A stretch of DNA of 64,000 nt from Tessaracoccus sp. OH4464_COT-324 (GTDB lineage: Bacteria; Actinomycetota; Actinomycetes; Propionibacteriales; Propionibacteriaceae). The notes beneath the pieces were generated by a model, which worked only from the letters and a program-made list of their open reading frames with translations, was not told where the DNA came from and did not search any database. Positions 7,690 to 16,852 of this stretch are shown piece by piece. Numbering within the stretch: position 1 is the stretch's first letter; each line of letters opens with the position of its first letter. The translations under genes and the position numbers were made by a program. The stretch covers positions 1 to 64,000 of the forward strand of contig NZ_RQYZ01000009.1 in NCBI RefSeq assembly GCF_003932855.1, in the 5' to 3' direction.

Positions 7690-9093
7690 TCAGGACCCCT
7701 TCGGCGCCGCCCGCAGATCGATCAGCGCCGTAGCACACGCCGCCACCACCGTCGCCGAGATCAGGCCGAAGGCCGCCAGGAAGGCGAACTCCCACCCGTG
7801 GGTCGGCGTCAGCACGAAGAACACCGCCGTGATCGCCGCAGCACCGATCGCGCTGCCCACTCGCTGCCCCGTCTGGATGACGCCGCCCGCAGCGCCAGAG
7901 TCCGCGGGAGCCACCTCCAGCAGGCTCAACGTCTGATTCGGGCTCACCACTAGTCCCTGCCCAACGCCCAGCAGCGCTACCGTCGCGGCAAGCCACGCCG
8001 GATGCACGCCGTAGGGCCGAGCCCAAACCACCAGCATTGAGGCCAGCATCGAGGCCAATACCACCAAAAGCCCGACGAGCACCAGCCGCCGCCCCACCTC
8101 CAGCACCCGCCGCCCCGCATAGGACGAGAAGACGCCCGTCGCGAGCGCAGCGGGCAACCCGATCAGCGCCGCAGCCAGCGCACTCCAGCCGTGGCCGCGC
8201 TGCAGGTAGAGCGCCAACACGACGTGCACGCTGGTCACTCCGGTGAACTGCAACCCGATCAGCGCCGTGCCGAACGCGAAGCTGCGAATCCGAAACAGGC
8301 TGATCCTCACCATCGGTTGCCCGCCGCGCGCCGCATGGCGTTGCTCCCAGTGCACCCAGGAAGCCAGCAGCGCAAGCCCCACCGGCACCACGGCGAACAC
8401 CACCGGTCCGGGGCCCCGCTCCAGAAAAGGCAGCATCAGACACAGCATGGCTACGGTAAACAGCGCCACCCCCACCGGGTCCAGGTCCGCGCGCGATTCG
8501 CGCCGTGCGCCGAACGCCTCCCGCGGAAACCACGCGAGCGCCAGCCCGACGATCAACACCGTCACTGGGACGTTCACCAAGAAGGTGAGCCGCCAGCCGA
8601 GATCATCGCCCAACAACCAGATCGCGGCCCCGCCCATCAGCGGGCCAACCGAAACCGAGAGCCCCACCGCCGCGCCGAAGCTGCCGAAGGCCCGCGCCCT
8701 GGCTCGCCCCGAGAAGAACTGCTGGATCAGGCCGATCACCTGCGGATTCACCATGCCCGAGCCCACGCCCATCAGCAGGCGCGCGGCATCCAGCAGTATG
8801 CCGCCTGAGGCCAGGCCTGCGATCAGCGAACTGAGGCCGAAAATTGCGATGCCGCCGACGAACAGCCGACCTCGGCCGTACACATCACCGGCCCGGCCCG
8901 CCGGCACCAGCACCACGCCGAAGGTCAGTGCGTAGCCAGCCAGCACCCATTGCAACTGCGAGTCGGTGGCGGAGATGGACGACTGGATCGCGGGCAACAC
9001 CACGTTGATGCTGGAGACCGACATCATCGTTAGGAAGACGGTAGTCAGGCTCACCGCGAGCACCCTGCGCTGAGCCGCTCCATCGTCGGACAT
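7690..9093 (-). CDS. MFS drug exporter, DHA2-type with 14 membrane segments
   Basis: The 467-residue product has about 14 hydrophobic segments in the pattern of the DHA2 (EmrB/QacA) proton-driven exporters. It has the motif A-like loop GRAGDVYGRGRLFVGG between TM2 and TM3 and a motif C-like stretch in TM5 (AAVGLSVSVGPLMGGA). The frame is open to 9156, but the ATG at 9093 has a good ribosome binding site (AGGAG) and begins just before TM1. Substrates are unknown; small toxic organics are typical. It diverges from a PaiB-like gene across 86 bases, and no dedicated TetR/MarR regulator adjoins it. Confidence 0.85.
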   Translation of the reverse strand: MSDDGAAQRRVLAVSLTTVFLTMMSVSSINVVLPAIQSSISATDSQLQWVLAGYALTFGVVLVPAGRAGDVYGRGRLFVGGIAIFGLSSLIAGLASGGILLDAARLLMGVGSGMVNPQVIGLIQQFFSGRARARAFGSFGAAVGLSVSVGPLMGGAAIWLLGDDLGWRLTFLVNVPVTVLIVGLALAWFPREAFGARRESRADLDPVGVALFTVAMLCLMLPFLERGPGPVVFAVVPVGLALLASWVHWEQRHAARGGQPMVRISLFRIRSFAFGTALIGLQFTGVTSVHVVLALYLQRGHGWSALAAALIGLPAALATGVFSSYAGRRVLEVGRRLVLVGLLVVLASMLASMLVVWARPYGVHPAWLAATVALLGVGQGLVVSPNQTLSLLEVAPADSGAAGGVIQTGQRVGSAIGAAAITAVFFVLTPTHGWEFAFLAAFGLISATVVAACATALIDLRAAPKGS

Positions 9094-9179
9094 CCGGGAT
9101 CTCCTCTCTGGAGGTAACCTACCCTCAGTGGCGGGCTCGGCCGATGGCGGGCTCACAACGTGGGCCTACACTGGGTGCC

Positions 9180-9848
9180 ATGTACGTGCCCAACCATTTC
9201 CGCATCCCCGACGATGAGCTTGCTCGTATCCTGTCGGTGGCCCGCGGTGGAAACCTGGTGACGGTGCACCCCGACGGGCCCCGAGCCACCTACATTCCCG
9301 TGCACCTAGAGGAGCGCGACGGTCAGCAGGTGGTGGTGACGCATCTGGTGCGCAACAACCCGTCAGCCCGCGACATCATCGCCGATGGGCTGGTGATCAT
9401 CGACGTGGCCGACGCCTACGTCTCGCCGGCCTGGTACGCGACGAACGAGCAGCTACCCAACGTGCCTACCTGGGACTACATCACGGTGCACCTCACGGGC
9501 AAGGTCACGGTGGATACCTCTCCCGAGGGCGCGCTGCGTGCGGCGCGGGTGCTCACCGAGCGGATGGGCGAGGAGTGGTGCCTGGAGCTCGTCGGCGAGG
9601 AGAAACTGGCGAAGATGGCGCGGGCCATCGTCGGGGTGGAGCTGGTGGTGGAGCGGGTCGAGGCGAAGGCCAAGATGAGCCAGAACCGGCATCCCGACGA
9701 TGTGGCCAGCCTGCTCGCGCACTTCGACGAGCACGGGCCAGGGGAGCTGGCCGACTACCTGCGCGACGTGAGCCTGCCCTATGCGCGCAGCCGATTCGAG
9801 TCGATCGAGCGCACTCGCGCCCGGGAGCTTCGGGCGTTCGGCAAGTGA
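9180..9848 (+). CDS. PaiB-family FMN-binding protein
   Basis: The product (222 residues) begins MYVPNHFRIPDDE, the classic opening of PaiB/FMN-binding negative regulators, and continues with a split-barrel flavin-binding domain (ATYIPVHLEE, YVSPAWY). The C-terminal helical region contains MSQNRHPDDVASL, matching the conserved KLSQNR segment of the family. PaiB was named in Bacillus as a repressor of sporulation and protease genes, but many members are probably flavin-linked enzymes. TACACT lies seven bases before the ATG, so the mRNA is likely leaderless. Divergent placement from the MFS exporter is noted; a regulatory link is not shown. Confidence 0.82.
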   Translation: MYVPNHFRIPDDELARILSVARGGNLVTVHPDGPRATYIPVHLEERDGQQVVVTHLVRNNPSARDIIADGLVIIDVADAYVSPAWYATNEQLPNVPTWDYITVHLTGKVTVDTSPEGALRAARVLTERMGEEWCLELVGEEKLAKMARAIVGVELVVERVEAKAKMSQNRHPDDVASLLAHFDEHGPGELADYLRDVSLPYARSRFESIERTRARELRAFGK

Positions 9849-9888
9849 TGCTCAGCACCCTGTCCTCGGCAGTTTGGGCCGGGGATGG

Positions 9889-10380
9889 TCAGGTCCGGAG
9901 GGCCGGGCGGGCTGTGGCGAGGCACTTCCGCTGGACGTCGCGCTCGGATGCTGGGTGGGTGTGCCGGGGCAGAGGCTCGGCGACGCGCTTGCCGGCGTCG
10001 GTGGCGGTGGCAAGCACGGTCCCGTTGTTGGCGACGTCCCAGGCGACGCCGAGGCCGTCGGCGTTCGGGGAGGGCAGTCGGGTGATGGTGCTCCGCCAGC
10101 TGACCGGGACGTTGCGGCCGCTCGCGTTGAAAGCTTCGCCGGCGACGGTGCCGTCGGCTCCGATATCGAAGGCCCGGGCGAACTTGGAGCCGGCCAGGTG
10201 AGGAAGTGGCTGGGCGTCGGCCTTGCCGGGGAGCCAGAGCGCTGCCTCCTGTGGCTGGGCGCTGGCGCCGGGGCGGAGTAGCCCGACGATGGTGCCGTCA
10301 TCGTTCAGGCCGTTGGCGGCGGCCGCCGCGTGGCCGGGGGAGCCGAGCAGCAGCAGGTCGTATTCGACGGTGTCGCCCCC
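9889..10380 (-). pseudogene. Remnant of an extracellular HAF-repeat protein gene
   Basis: Three degenerate HAF-type repeats are readable: GLNDDGTIVGLL, DIGADGTVAGEAF and DVANNGTVLATA, spaced about 45 residues apart. The frame has no plausible start: upstream it runs antisense-free but out of frame through the Nudix gene, and there is no signal peptide. The C-terminal part (RDVQRKCLATARPALRT) looks like random read-through. I read it as the internal piece of a secreted repeat protein left after deletion. The rest of the gap between 9849 and 10403 holds nothing else I can support. Confidence 0.5.
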
Positions 10381-10403
10381 GGTGGGGCGTGGCGGCCCGG
10401 CCC

Positions 10404-10907
10404 TCAGGACAGGTCGTGGGTGACGTCTCGCGTCACGATGTGCTTGGGAGATGCCGGCAACTCCGCCAACTCCGTGGCGAAAAACCGTGGGTACGCCGGG
10501 TAACTGGCAAACTCGGCCACCGGGAGCCAAACCGCATCCTCGGGTTGTCCATAGGCATCGCAGCTGTTCACCTCGAAGGACTCCCCGGCATAGCGCATCA
10601 GAAAGTAGAGCGCCACCTCGTGGCACAGCTTGCCGCGAAGCACGTCAGTGGTGGCGTCAGTGAAGACGTTCTCGTGCACGAACAGCAGTCGGTCAACCTC
10701 AAGATCCAGCCCGAGTTCCTCGCGCACCTCCCGACGCACCGCGTCCTCAGCGCTCTCGCCGTGCTCGATGGCGCCGCCCACCGAGTAGAAGTAGGAAGTG
10801 GCTGGATTCGACATCATCAGCACCTGCGAGTCATGCATAATCACTGCGGCCGCCCGCAACCTGAACCAGGCGCCGCCCTCGTCGTAGGCGCACTCTCGAC
10901 ATTGCAT
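10404..10907 (-). CDS. Nudix hydrolase
   Basis: A canonical Nudix box is present, starting GGAIEHGESAEDAVRREV and ending REELGL (about residues 43-66), with the catalytic glutamates of REVREE. The N-terminus MQCRECAYDEGG has two cysteines that may bind zinc, though a second pair is not evident. The domain is of the general MutT-like type with a long insert (FVHENVFTDATTD...HEVALYFLM) that resembles proteins hydrolysing nucleoside diphosphate derivatives; the substrate is not inferable. TACACT stands seven bases upstream of ATG 10907, a leaderless arrangement. The decayed HAF fragment follows on the same strand. Confidence 0.88.
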   Translation of the reverse strand: MQCRECAYDEGGAWFRLRAAAVIMHDSQVLMMSNPATSYFYSVGGAIEHGESAEDAVRREVREELGLDLEVDRLLFVHENVFTDATTDVLRGKLCHEVALYFLMRYAGESFEVNSCDAYGQPEDAVWLPVAEFASYPAYPRFFATELAELPASPKHIVTRDVTHDLS

Positions 10908-11072
10908 GGCGCCAAGTGTAGATCGGGCCGCGAAAAGGCCGTTGGCGCGAGGGCGTCCTGGAGGGGGGGCGATCCAGGCGTCGAAGAAGGTGGGAGACCG
11001 GCCAGAATTGGTTGCGCGAGCACAGAACCTTTCCGTCAGGTGGATCGTTTGGCGGGGTGAAAGGAGGGCGAA

Positions 11073-11594
11073 ATGAACAAGGCTGACGCCCGATCGAACT
11101 TCGAAGAGTTCGTGGCCAGCAACCTGAACACCTTAGTACGCATAGCGCGCTCGCTCACCGGCGACGCCGACGCGGCCGACGACCTGACCCAACTGGCCCT
11201 GGAGAAGGCCTACCGCTCTTGGGCGAAAGTGATGCTCCTGTCCGACCCGCTCGCTTACGTTCGGCGCATCCTGGTGAACAGCGCATACGACTCCTGGCGG
11301 CGAAAGAAGCGATTCCGAGAGTTGTTCGGGGCCAAATCCGACGCGGCCGACCTGCCCGCGCAGAGCAGGTGGGGAAACCCGGAGCTGAGCTTCGACGCCT
11401 CGGCGCAACTGGACGAGCTGCTGCGTCCCCTGACCGAGCGCGAACGCGCAGTGATCACGCTGCGCTTCCTGGTGGACCTGTCCGAGGCAGCCACCGCCGA
11501 CGAACTGGGCATCGCCGTCGGCACCGTCAAATCAACCACAGCCCGCGCGCTGAACCGTATGCGGTCGGCCAACCCGCTGAAGATTGGAGCCTGA
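11073..11594 (+). CDS. ECF RNA polymerase sigma factor (SigE-like family)
   Basis: The 173-residue protein has region 2 (ADDLTQLALEKAYRSW, the core-binding and -10 recognition helices) at about 35-55 and region 4 (LTERERAVITLRFLVDLSEA then GIAVGTVKSTTARALNRMR) at about 113-165, with no region 3 or extra domain. It resembles the SigE-type ECF factors common in actinomycetes. An AGGAGG ribosome site stands eight bases before the ATG. The next gene begins one base after its stop and encodes a protein with one membrane segment, the expected place for a cognate anti-sigma or sensor protein. Confidence 0.9.
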   Translation: MNKADARSNFEEFVASNLNTLVRIARSLTGDADAADDLTQLALEKAYRSWAKVMLLSDPLAYVRRILVNSAYDSWRRKKRFRELFGAKSDAADLPAQSRWGNPELSFDASAQLDELLRPLTERERAVITLRFLVDLSEAATADELGIAVGTVKSTTARALNRMRSANPLKIGA

Positions 11595-11595
11595 C

Positions 11596-12879
11596 ATGGA
11601 TCCGCGAGACCTGAAAGACCTGTTCGATAACCAGAAAGTGACCACCAGGCTCACCCCGTCCGCAGTGGCCGACAGCGCCGAACGAAAGATGAAAGTGCGA
11701 CGGGTGGGCGTCGTCGTGGCAGCCCTCGCGCTGGCCGTCGGCGGCGGGATCGGGGCAACGCAGGTGGGCAGCTGGCTGCGAAGCGATGTGATCCACGTCA
11801 ACCCGGCAGAAGCAAGCCCGAGTATGACGCCCGCCAGCGAAACTCCCGCCAGCGAAACTCCCGCCAGCGAAACTCCCTCCGAACCAACACCCTCAGCTAC
11901 GACGCAGGATCCCGCCACGCCCGATCCCACACCCACCGATCAGCCGACAAAGGAGGACCCGCCCGCCCCGGCATTCCCGGAGCAAAAGTGCAGTGTCAAA
12001 GCCCCAAAGGGCTGGCTGGCGATGATTGATCAGGTGCAGTTCCGGCGCTACTACGGAGGAATCGGGCTAAGAGAGGTTGATACCCGAATCAACTTCGTGT
12101 TCGACGGCGAAAGGATTACAGAAGCCCGCTGGAAGTCACCAAACGGCGAAAACCTGCTCATCAGCAAGACTGATGACTTCTCGGGCGAAATGCAGTCCGA
12201 CGGGCGGTTCGTTACCTACCTGAAGGCCGTCGATTCCGGAGACGTGCGGCTGTTCGTCTGGGATTCGCAGAACCCGGAGAACACAATGCAGATCGGCGAC
12301 ATGGATTTCGGTCAACCCAGCGATTACGGCGCCTACCTCAGCAAGGGGAAGCTCTGGGTCTTCTCCGACGATGGTGCTAAAGCCACGATCTGGCTGGCGG
12401 ACCTCGCAACCGGGCCCGAACTCAGGCAAGTGATCGAGGGGAAGAATCTGTCGATCTTCCCCGCCCTCAACGGCAAGTTGCAGGTGACGAACAAGGGCAA
12501 AACCAGCTGGCTCACCCCGGACGGCGAATTGACCCCGCTGCCCGCAGGAACCGAAGGCTACTTCTTCGACGGGGAGTCGAACGGGGTGTACCTGCTGCGG
12601 ACCACCGCGCCGAACGAAGTGCAGACGGCGCTTTGGCACGACTCCTGGGGCAAGAAGTTCCCATTGTCAGCCATAGAAATGGTGGGCGACTGGGTGGAAC
12701 TGGACGACGGCCTATTCAACTACCGCACCGGCGTCACGATCAAGCAAGATCACGCCAGCCAGTACTGGAGCTTGCTCAACGGGCACGACGGGGGATACCT
12801 GGAAGTCCATGGCAACCGGGAGGACGCGGCGGAGCGCAAACTGATCCGGCTGGATGAGTTGCCCGAGGTGGGCTGCTAG
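11596..12879 (+). CDS. Single-pass membrane protein paired with the ECF sigma factor
   Basis: Residues 1-37 are hydrophilic and cytoplasmic, residues about 40-60 (VGVVVAALALAVGGGIGATQ) form one membrane helix, then a Ser/Thr/Pro linker leads to an extracytoplasmic domain of about 300 residues rich in beta-type patterns (KLWVFSDDGAK, GKLQVTNKGKTSWLTPDGE) that suggest a propeller-like fold. The short N-terminal segment could contact the sigma factor, but it has no ZAS zinc motif, so an anti-sigma role is inferred from position and topology only. Three cysteines occur outside, one at the very C-terminus. A similar plan is seen at 33649 and 36504. Confidence 0.7.
   Translation: MDPRDLKDLFDNQKVTTRLTPSAVADSAERKMKVRRVGVVVAALALAVGGGIGATQVGSWLRSDVIHVNPAEASPSMTPASETPASETPASETPSEPTPSATTQDPATPDPTPTDQPTKEDPPAPAFPEQKCSVKAPKGWLAMIDQVQFRRYYGGIGLREVDTRINFVFDGERITEARWKSPNGENLLISKTDDFSGEMQSDGRFVTYLKAVDSGDVRLFVWDSQNPENTMQIGDMDFGQPSDYGAYLSKGKLWVFSDDGAKATIWLADLATGPELRQVIEGKNLSIFPALNGKLQVTNKGKTSWLTPDGELTPLPAGTEGYFFDGESNGVYLLRTTAPNEVQTALWHDSWGKKFPLSAIEMVGDWVELDDGLFNYRTGVTIKQDHASQYWSLLNGHDGGYLEVHGNREDAAERKLIRLDELPEVGC
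11830..11874 (+). repeat. Three perfect 15-base tandem repeats in coding sequence
   Basis: The unit CCCGCCAGCGAAACT occurs three times without a mismatch and encodes a five-residue Pro-Ala-Ser-Glu-Thr unit in the linker of the sigma-partner protein. Unit length keeps the frame, so slippage would only change linker length. Confidence 0.9.
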
Positions 12880-12897
12880 CGCCAACTGGGGCCGACG

Positions 12898-12926
12898 AGG
12901 TGGCGGGGAACAAACACCCGCCACCT
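12898..12926. terminator. Hairpin between convergent genes
   Basis: AGGTGGCGGG (12898-12907) and CCCGCCACCT (12917-12926) form a perfect 10-base stem with a nine-base A-rich loop between the sigma-partner gene and msrA, which converge here. It probably serves both strands; there is no U tract. Confidence 0.6.
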
Positions 12927-12947
12927 TCCCTCCGGGCCGGTCCGTGG

Positions 12948-13613
12948 TCAGTCGGCCGAAGGGCCGCACCGCACACCGGTGGCATGAACGGGGCAGTAGC
13001 CGTCGGGATTCTTGTGCAGGTACTGCTGATGATCCTCCTCGGCGTAGTAGAAGGTTTGGCCCGGAGAGATTTCGGTGGTGATCTCCCCGAAACCGGCCGC
13101 AGACAGCGCCTGTTGGAACGCCGCCCGCGAAGCCTCAGCGGCCGACAGTTGCGCGTCGTCAACGGGGAACAGCGCGGAGCGGTACTCCGTGCCGACGTCC
13201 GCACCCTGCCGATTGAGCTGGGTGGGATCGTGAGCCTCCCAGAAGGCGCGCAGCAACTCGTCGTAGCTCACTCGCAGCGGATCAAAGATCACCTGCACAG
13301 TCTCCGCATGACCAGTCCGGCCCGTACAGGACTCCCGGTAGGTGGGGTTGGGCGTGAAACCGCCCATGAACCCGACCGCGGTGTTGAGCACGCCGTCGGT
13401 GGTCCAGAAGAGACGCTCCGCTCCCCAATAACAGCCGAGCGCGAAGTACGCCACCTCAGCGCCAGACGGCACCTCGTCAAGCGGCAGCCCAAGGACAGCG
13501 TGGCGGGGGATGGGCTGCAGGATGGGCGTCTCGCGCCCCGGAAGCGCCTGCTCAGGCGCCACCATCTCGGGGCGCAGCCTGCGTTTGATCCAACCCTGCA
13601 CGTCAATTTCCAT
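12948..13613 (-). CDS. msrA: Peptide-methionine (S)-S-oxide reductase
   Basis: MsrA reduces the S-epimer of methionine sulfoxide in proteins. The catalytic motif GCYWG (usually GCFWG) lies at 60-64, followed by [12 protein letters not shown] and [12 protein letters not shown], the other conserved blocks; a resolving cysteine is available in GYCPVH near the C-terminus. The 221-residue length, with an N-terminal extension of about 50 residues, is usual for actinobacterial MsrA. TAGGCT seven bases before ATG 13613 supports this start. The gene diverges from the next gene across 49 bases. Confidence 0.93.
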   Translation of the reverse strand: MEIDVQGWIKRRLRPEMVAPEQALPGRETPILQPIPRHAVLGLPLDEVPSGAEVAYFALGCYWGAERLFWTTDGVLNTAVGFMGGFTPNPTYRESCTGRTGHAETVQVIFDPLRVSYDELLRAFWEAHDPTQLNRQGADVGTEYRSALFPVDDAQLSAAEASRAAFQQALSAAGFGEITTEISPGQTFYYAEEDHQQYLHKNPDGYCPVHATGVRCGPSAD

Positions 13614-13662
13614 GCGCCTCAGCCTACCCAGCCCACCCAAGAGCGCCGCCTACACTGGCGGC

Positions 13663-14844
13663 GTGCTCAAGAAGATCTGTGCGGGGACGCTCATCCTCCT
13701 CGGCGCGCTGAGCCTGGGCCACGTCGCCCGGGCCGTGGTGCCCGACATGCGCGGGAGCGACGTGGTGCGCGACCAGCTGGGCTGGCTGGCGGGCACGCTG
13801 CCGGCCGCCGCGCCCGAGATGCAGGAACTGTTCCCCGAGGGCGAACTGTTCATGTGGCTGCTGCCGGGCCTAGCGGCCGGGGCCGTCGGCGGCGACGAAG
13901 GCGCGGCCATCGTCGAACGCGCCTGGGAAGCGGTCAATGCCGGGCACGTCGCCCGTCGCTTCGGCACCGGGCACCGGCTGGAGTGGGGGACCTTCTACCG
14001 TGGCTGGCGGTTGCTGCTGATGGTGGAACGGGCCAGGCTGGCGGGCGACGAGCGGCGGCCCGCCCTGCTGGCCGAACTGAGCACCGAGGCGACGGCGGTG
14101 CTCGACGCGCTGCGGACGGAACCCGTCCCCACCTCCTACCCGGGAAGGTCCTGGCCCTGCGACGCCGTGGTGGCCATGGCGGGTGTGCACCGGGCGGCTC
14201 AGCTCGTCGAGCTGAGCGGGCTGCGCGAGGCCACGGAGGGCTGGTTCGACAGGTTGCAGCCGCACCGCGACGCCGCCGGCCTGCTGGTGCACGAGGTGGG
14301 CTCGCCGTCGGCGAGGGGATCGTCGCAGGCGATCATCCAGGTCTTCCTGCCCGACATCGACGCGCGGCGCGCGGCCGAGGAGTGGCGGGTGTTCCGAGAG
14401 CGTTTCGTATCGGCGACGTTGGGCCTGGTGGGGGTGCGGGAGCACCCCAAGGGCATCGACCTGCCCGGGGACGTGGACTCTGGGCCGCTGATCAATGGGG
14501 TCTCTGCCAGCGCGTCGGCGGTCACCCTGGCGGCAGCGCGTCGCAACGGCGACCACGAACTGGTCAGGGTGCTGGACCGGGAGGCCGACCTACTCGGCCT
14601 GCCGCTGCCGACGGGGCGCGGCCCCGCCTACGCCTTCGGCTTGCTGCCGGTGGGGGACGCTTTCCTGGCCTGGGCGCGCTCCACGGAGTTGGCACCGCCC
14701 ACGGGGGCGGGCGCGCCGCAGCCTGTGTGGTGGCTGTTCTGGCTGGCGGCCGCGCTGCCCGGGGCCCTCGGTGGCTGGTGGCTGTGGCGGCTCAGAGCGC
14801 CCAGTCGATCGGGTCGGCTCCTTGCCGGGCGAGGGCCTCGTTGA
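13663..14844 (+). CDS. Membrane-anchored protein of unknown function
   Basis: The 393-residue product begins with an uncleaved-looking hydrophobic segment ([20 protein letters not shown], roughly residues 4-23) and ends with a second one ([22 protein letters not shown]) near the C-terminus, leaving a domain of about 320 residues outside. That domain is mostly helical, with [17 protein letters not shown] and a later [15 protein letters not shown], a pattern reminiscent of alpha-alpha toroid folds; I do not recognise the family. TACACT lies six bases before the GTG start. Its last 53 bases overlap the convergent ung gene. Confidence 0.7.
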   Translation: MLKKICAGTLILLGALSLGHVARAVVPDMRGSDVVRDQLGWLAGTLPAAAPEMQELFPEGELFMWLLPGLAAGAVGGDEGAAIVERAWEAVNAGHVARRFGTGHRLEWGTFYRGWRLLLMVERARLAGDERRPALLAELSTEATAVLDALRTEPVPTSYPGRSWPCDAVVAMAGVHRAAQLVELSGLREATEGWFDRLQPHRDAAGLLVHEVGSPSARGSSQAIIQVFLPDIDARRAAEEWRVFRERFVSATLGLVGVREHPKGIDLPGDVDSGPLINGVSASASAVTLAAARRNGDHELVRVLDREADLLGLPLPTGRGPAYAFGLLPVGDAFLAWARSTELAPPTGAGAPQPVWWLFWLAAALPGALGGWWLWRLRAPSRSGRLLAGRGPR

Positions 14845-15463
14845 CCCGTGAGAAGGGGCGCGATCCGAAGAATCCGTTGTGCGCGGACAGTGGAGAAGGG
14901 TGCGCCGACTTGATCACTGGCACGCCGCCCAGCAGGGGCTCAGCGCCCTGCGCGTCGCGGCCCCAGAGCAGAGCGACGAGCGGGCCGCCTCGCGCGGCCA
15001 AGGCTTCGACGGCGCGGGTCGTGACCAGCTCCCAGCCGTGGCCGCGGTGTGATCCGGCCGAGCCGGGCCGCACCGTGAGCACCCGGTTCATCAGCAGCAC
15101 GCCCTGCTCGAACCAGTGGCTGAGGTCGCCGTGCTGGGCCGGCGGGATGCCGAGGTCGTCGTGCAACTCGCGGTAGATGTTGATGAGGCTCTTCGGCAGC
15201 GGGCGGACGTCGCGGGCCACGGAGAAGCTGAGCCCGACGGCATGGCCGGGCGTGGGGTAGGGATCCTGCCCGATCACCAGCACCCGCACGTCGGCCATAG
15301 GGCGGGTGAAGGCGCGCAACACGTTCTCGCCTGCGGGCAGATAGCCGCGGCCCGCGGCCAGTTCCGCGCGCAGGAAGTCACCCATCGCGTGGATCTGGCC
15401 TTCGACGGGGGCTAGCGCCTCCGCCCAATCAGGGGCAACGAGCTGGGTCAGTGGTTTCGGCAT
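14792..15463 (-). CDS. ung: Uracil-DNA glycosylase, family 1
   Basis: Ung removes uracil from DNA to start base excision repair. The catalytic water-activating motif [17 protein letters not shown] is at about 62-78, and the leucine-intercalation loop [13 protein letters not shown] is near residue 190. The 223-residue length and the F-S-x3 stacking block match family 1. The frame is open much further upstream, but ATG 15463 begins the conserved N-terminus and lies just before the divergent DUF2089 unit. Convergent overlap with the membrane protein gene (53 bases) is unusual but does not touch a catalytic motif. Confidence 0.95.
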   Translation of the reverse strand: MPKPLTQLVAPDWAEALAPVEGQIHAMGDFLRAELAAGRGYLPAGENVLRAFTRPMADVRVLVIGQDPYPTPGHAVGLSFSVARDVRPLPKSLINIYRELHDDLGIPPAQHGDLSHWFEQGVLLMNRVLTVRPGSAGSHRGHGWELVTTRAVEALAARGGPLVALLWGRDAQGAEPLLGGVPVIKSAHPSPLSAHNGFFGSRPFSRVNEALARQGADPIDWAL

Positions 15464-15515
15464 GGCCCAAACTCTGCCATGCTCGCCGCCCGAACGAGGA
15501 AAGCCTCGCAGACTC

Positions 15516-15544
15516 TTCCAAAATGGAAAGAAGTCCTTTATAAT
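15516..15544 (+). promoter_or_regulatory. Promoter with dyad before the DUF2089 unit
   Basis: A perfect TATAAT (15539-15544) lies seven bases before the ATG, so the transcript should be leaderless. The dyad TTCCA-AAA-TGGAA (15516-15528) covers the -35 position, which itself matches poorly. The second gene of the unit encodes a probable DNA-binding protein, so autoregulation through this dyad is a reasonable guess. Confidence 0.6.
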
Positions 15545-15551
15545 CTCGCAT

Positions 15552-16361
15552 ATGAGCAAGCCAAACTTTGAACCGATCCTCGCGGAGCTGGCTGAGGGGA
15601 AGATTTCCGCCGAAGAAGCCCGCCGCCGCATCGAAGAGCTCAAGCAAGTGGCCGCACTCGCCGCCCAAGCCGAAAAAGATCTCGGCCTCGACGACGAGCC
15701 GGTCGCAGAAGAGGGCCCCCGTTTCCGCCCCGGCGGGCTGGAGCGAGTGCGCATCCAAGCCACCGGGCGCCGCGTCCGGGTGGAAGGCGACTCGACCATC
15801 TCGACACTCAGCGTGGAGGGCCAGCACCTGCTGCGCCGCACCGGCACGGTCATGGAAATCACCGCCAACGGCGAGATCGGGCCCCGTTTCGACGGCTTTT
15901 CCCTGATCCGCCCGCCGCGCTCTATGGACGACCTGAGCGACATCGCGCTCGGCAAGGAGCTCGTGATCAAGGTCAACCCGAAGCTGATCGTTGACGTGGA
16001 GATCACCACCGGTGGCCTCAAGATCACCCGAGTGCCCCGCGTCGGGCGCATCCGGGTCACCGCGGCCGCCTGCACCATCGAGGGGGCGGCGGAGGTGTCC
16101 GACCTGCTCGCGCAGGCCGCGGGCGTCACCGTCGAAGGACCCATCAGTGTGGGCCGCTCGCGGCTGCGCGTCGAATCAGGCTCGCTGACGGTGAACCTCA
16201 CCCCCGGCGCCAACGTGGCCGTCCGAGGCGAGGCCAAGGTGGGGCGCATCTCCTGGCCCGGCGAGGCCTCCGACGTGAACGAGTACGTGATCGGCAACGG
16301 CTCCGCGTCGCTGGAGGTCAGCGCGTTCATGGGCATGGCCACCATCCGAGCGGAGGAGTGA
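15552..16361 (+). CDS. Beta-rich protein with SHOCT-like N-terminus, DUF2089 partner
   Basis: Residues 1-45 ([23 protein letters not shown]) form a short SHOCT-like helical hairpin, after which come repeated short beta strands ([36 protein letters not shown]) in the manner of DUF4097/bactofilin-like solenoids. No signal peptide or membrane helix is seen, so it is probably cytoplasmic. The stop TGA overlaps the region just before the next ATG by one base gap, giving a two-gene unit with the regulator. Such SHOCT-solenoid proteins often accompany DUF2089/PspC-type envelope-stress regulators in Gram-positive bacteria; the function here is inferred only from that association. Confidence 0.65.
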   Translation: MSKPNFEPILAELAEGKISAEEARRRIEELKQVAALAAQAEKDLGLDDEPVAEEGPRFRPGGLERVRIQATGRRVRVEGDSTISTLSVEGQHLLRRTGTVMEITANGEIGPRFDGFSLIRPPRSMDDLSDIALGKELVIKVNPKLIVDVEITTGGLKITRVPRVGRIRVTAAACTIEGAAEVSDLLAQAAGVTVEGPISVGRSRLRVESGSLTVNLTPGANVAVRGEAKVGRISWPGEASDVNEYVIGNGSASLEVSAFMGMATIRAEE

Positions 16362-16362
16362 G

Positions 16363-16752
16363 ATGAGCCTGCACCGTGCTCCCGCAGACTGCCCGGTGTG
16401 CGGCGACAACCTGATCGTCATTACTAAGGGCTGCCAGCAGTGCGGCACCGAGCTGCGCGGACAGTTCGCCGGCACCGAGTTCGACCTGCTCGACGAAGCG
16501 GAGCTGGAGCTGCTGCGCGTGTTCCTCGCCTCCCGCGGCAACCTCCGGGAGGTGGAGAAACACCTCAAGGTGTCCTACCCGACGGCGCGCTCCCGCTTCG
16601 ATGCGGTGCTGGCCAAGCTGGGCCTCACCCCCGGCGGGGAGGAACCCTCCGGCGATGCCCGGGAGGCAGCAGCAGCGGACACCGACGATGTGCTCGCCCG
16701 CGTGGCCCGGGGAGAACTGAGCGCCCACGAGGCCGCAACCCTGCTGGGCTAG
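16363..16752 (+). CDS. DUF2089-family regulator
   Basis: The 129-residue protein opens with two CxxC knuckles (CPVCGDN and CQQCGTE) that probably hold one zinc ion. A helical region ([23 protein letters not shown] then [15 protein letters not shown]) reads as a helix-turn-helix. This is the DUF2089 layout. The C-terminal tail ([21 protein letters not shown]) again resembles a SHOCT hairpin and matches the N-terminus of the partner protein, so the two may interact through it. It sits directly behind the partner gene and is ended by a strong terminator. It is the likely owner of the dyad at 15516-15528. Confidence 0.8.
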   Translation: MSLHRAPADCPVCGDNLIVITKGCQQCGTELRGQFAGTEFDLLDEAELELLRVFLASRGNLREVEKHLKVSYPTARSRFDAVLAKLGLTPGGEEPSGDAREAAAADTDDVLARVARGELSAHEAATLLG

Positions 16753-16799
16753 GGGCTTCGAAAGAGCTGCCGACGCTTGAGTCGTCCGGGCCCATGAGC

Positions 16800-16837
16800 G
16801 TGAAGCGTCCGCCCAGCTGACTGGGCGGACGCTTCAC
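16800..16837. terminator. Perfect 17-base-pair bidirectional terminator hairpin
   Basis: Bases 16800-16816 and 16821-16837 are exact reverse complements around the loop CTGA. The hairpin separates the convergent DUF2089 and greA genes, where it should stop both transcripts. Confidence 0.85.
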
Positions 16838-16852
16838 AAGCCGCTTCAGAGT

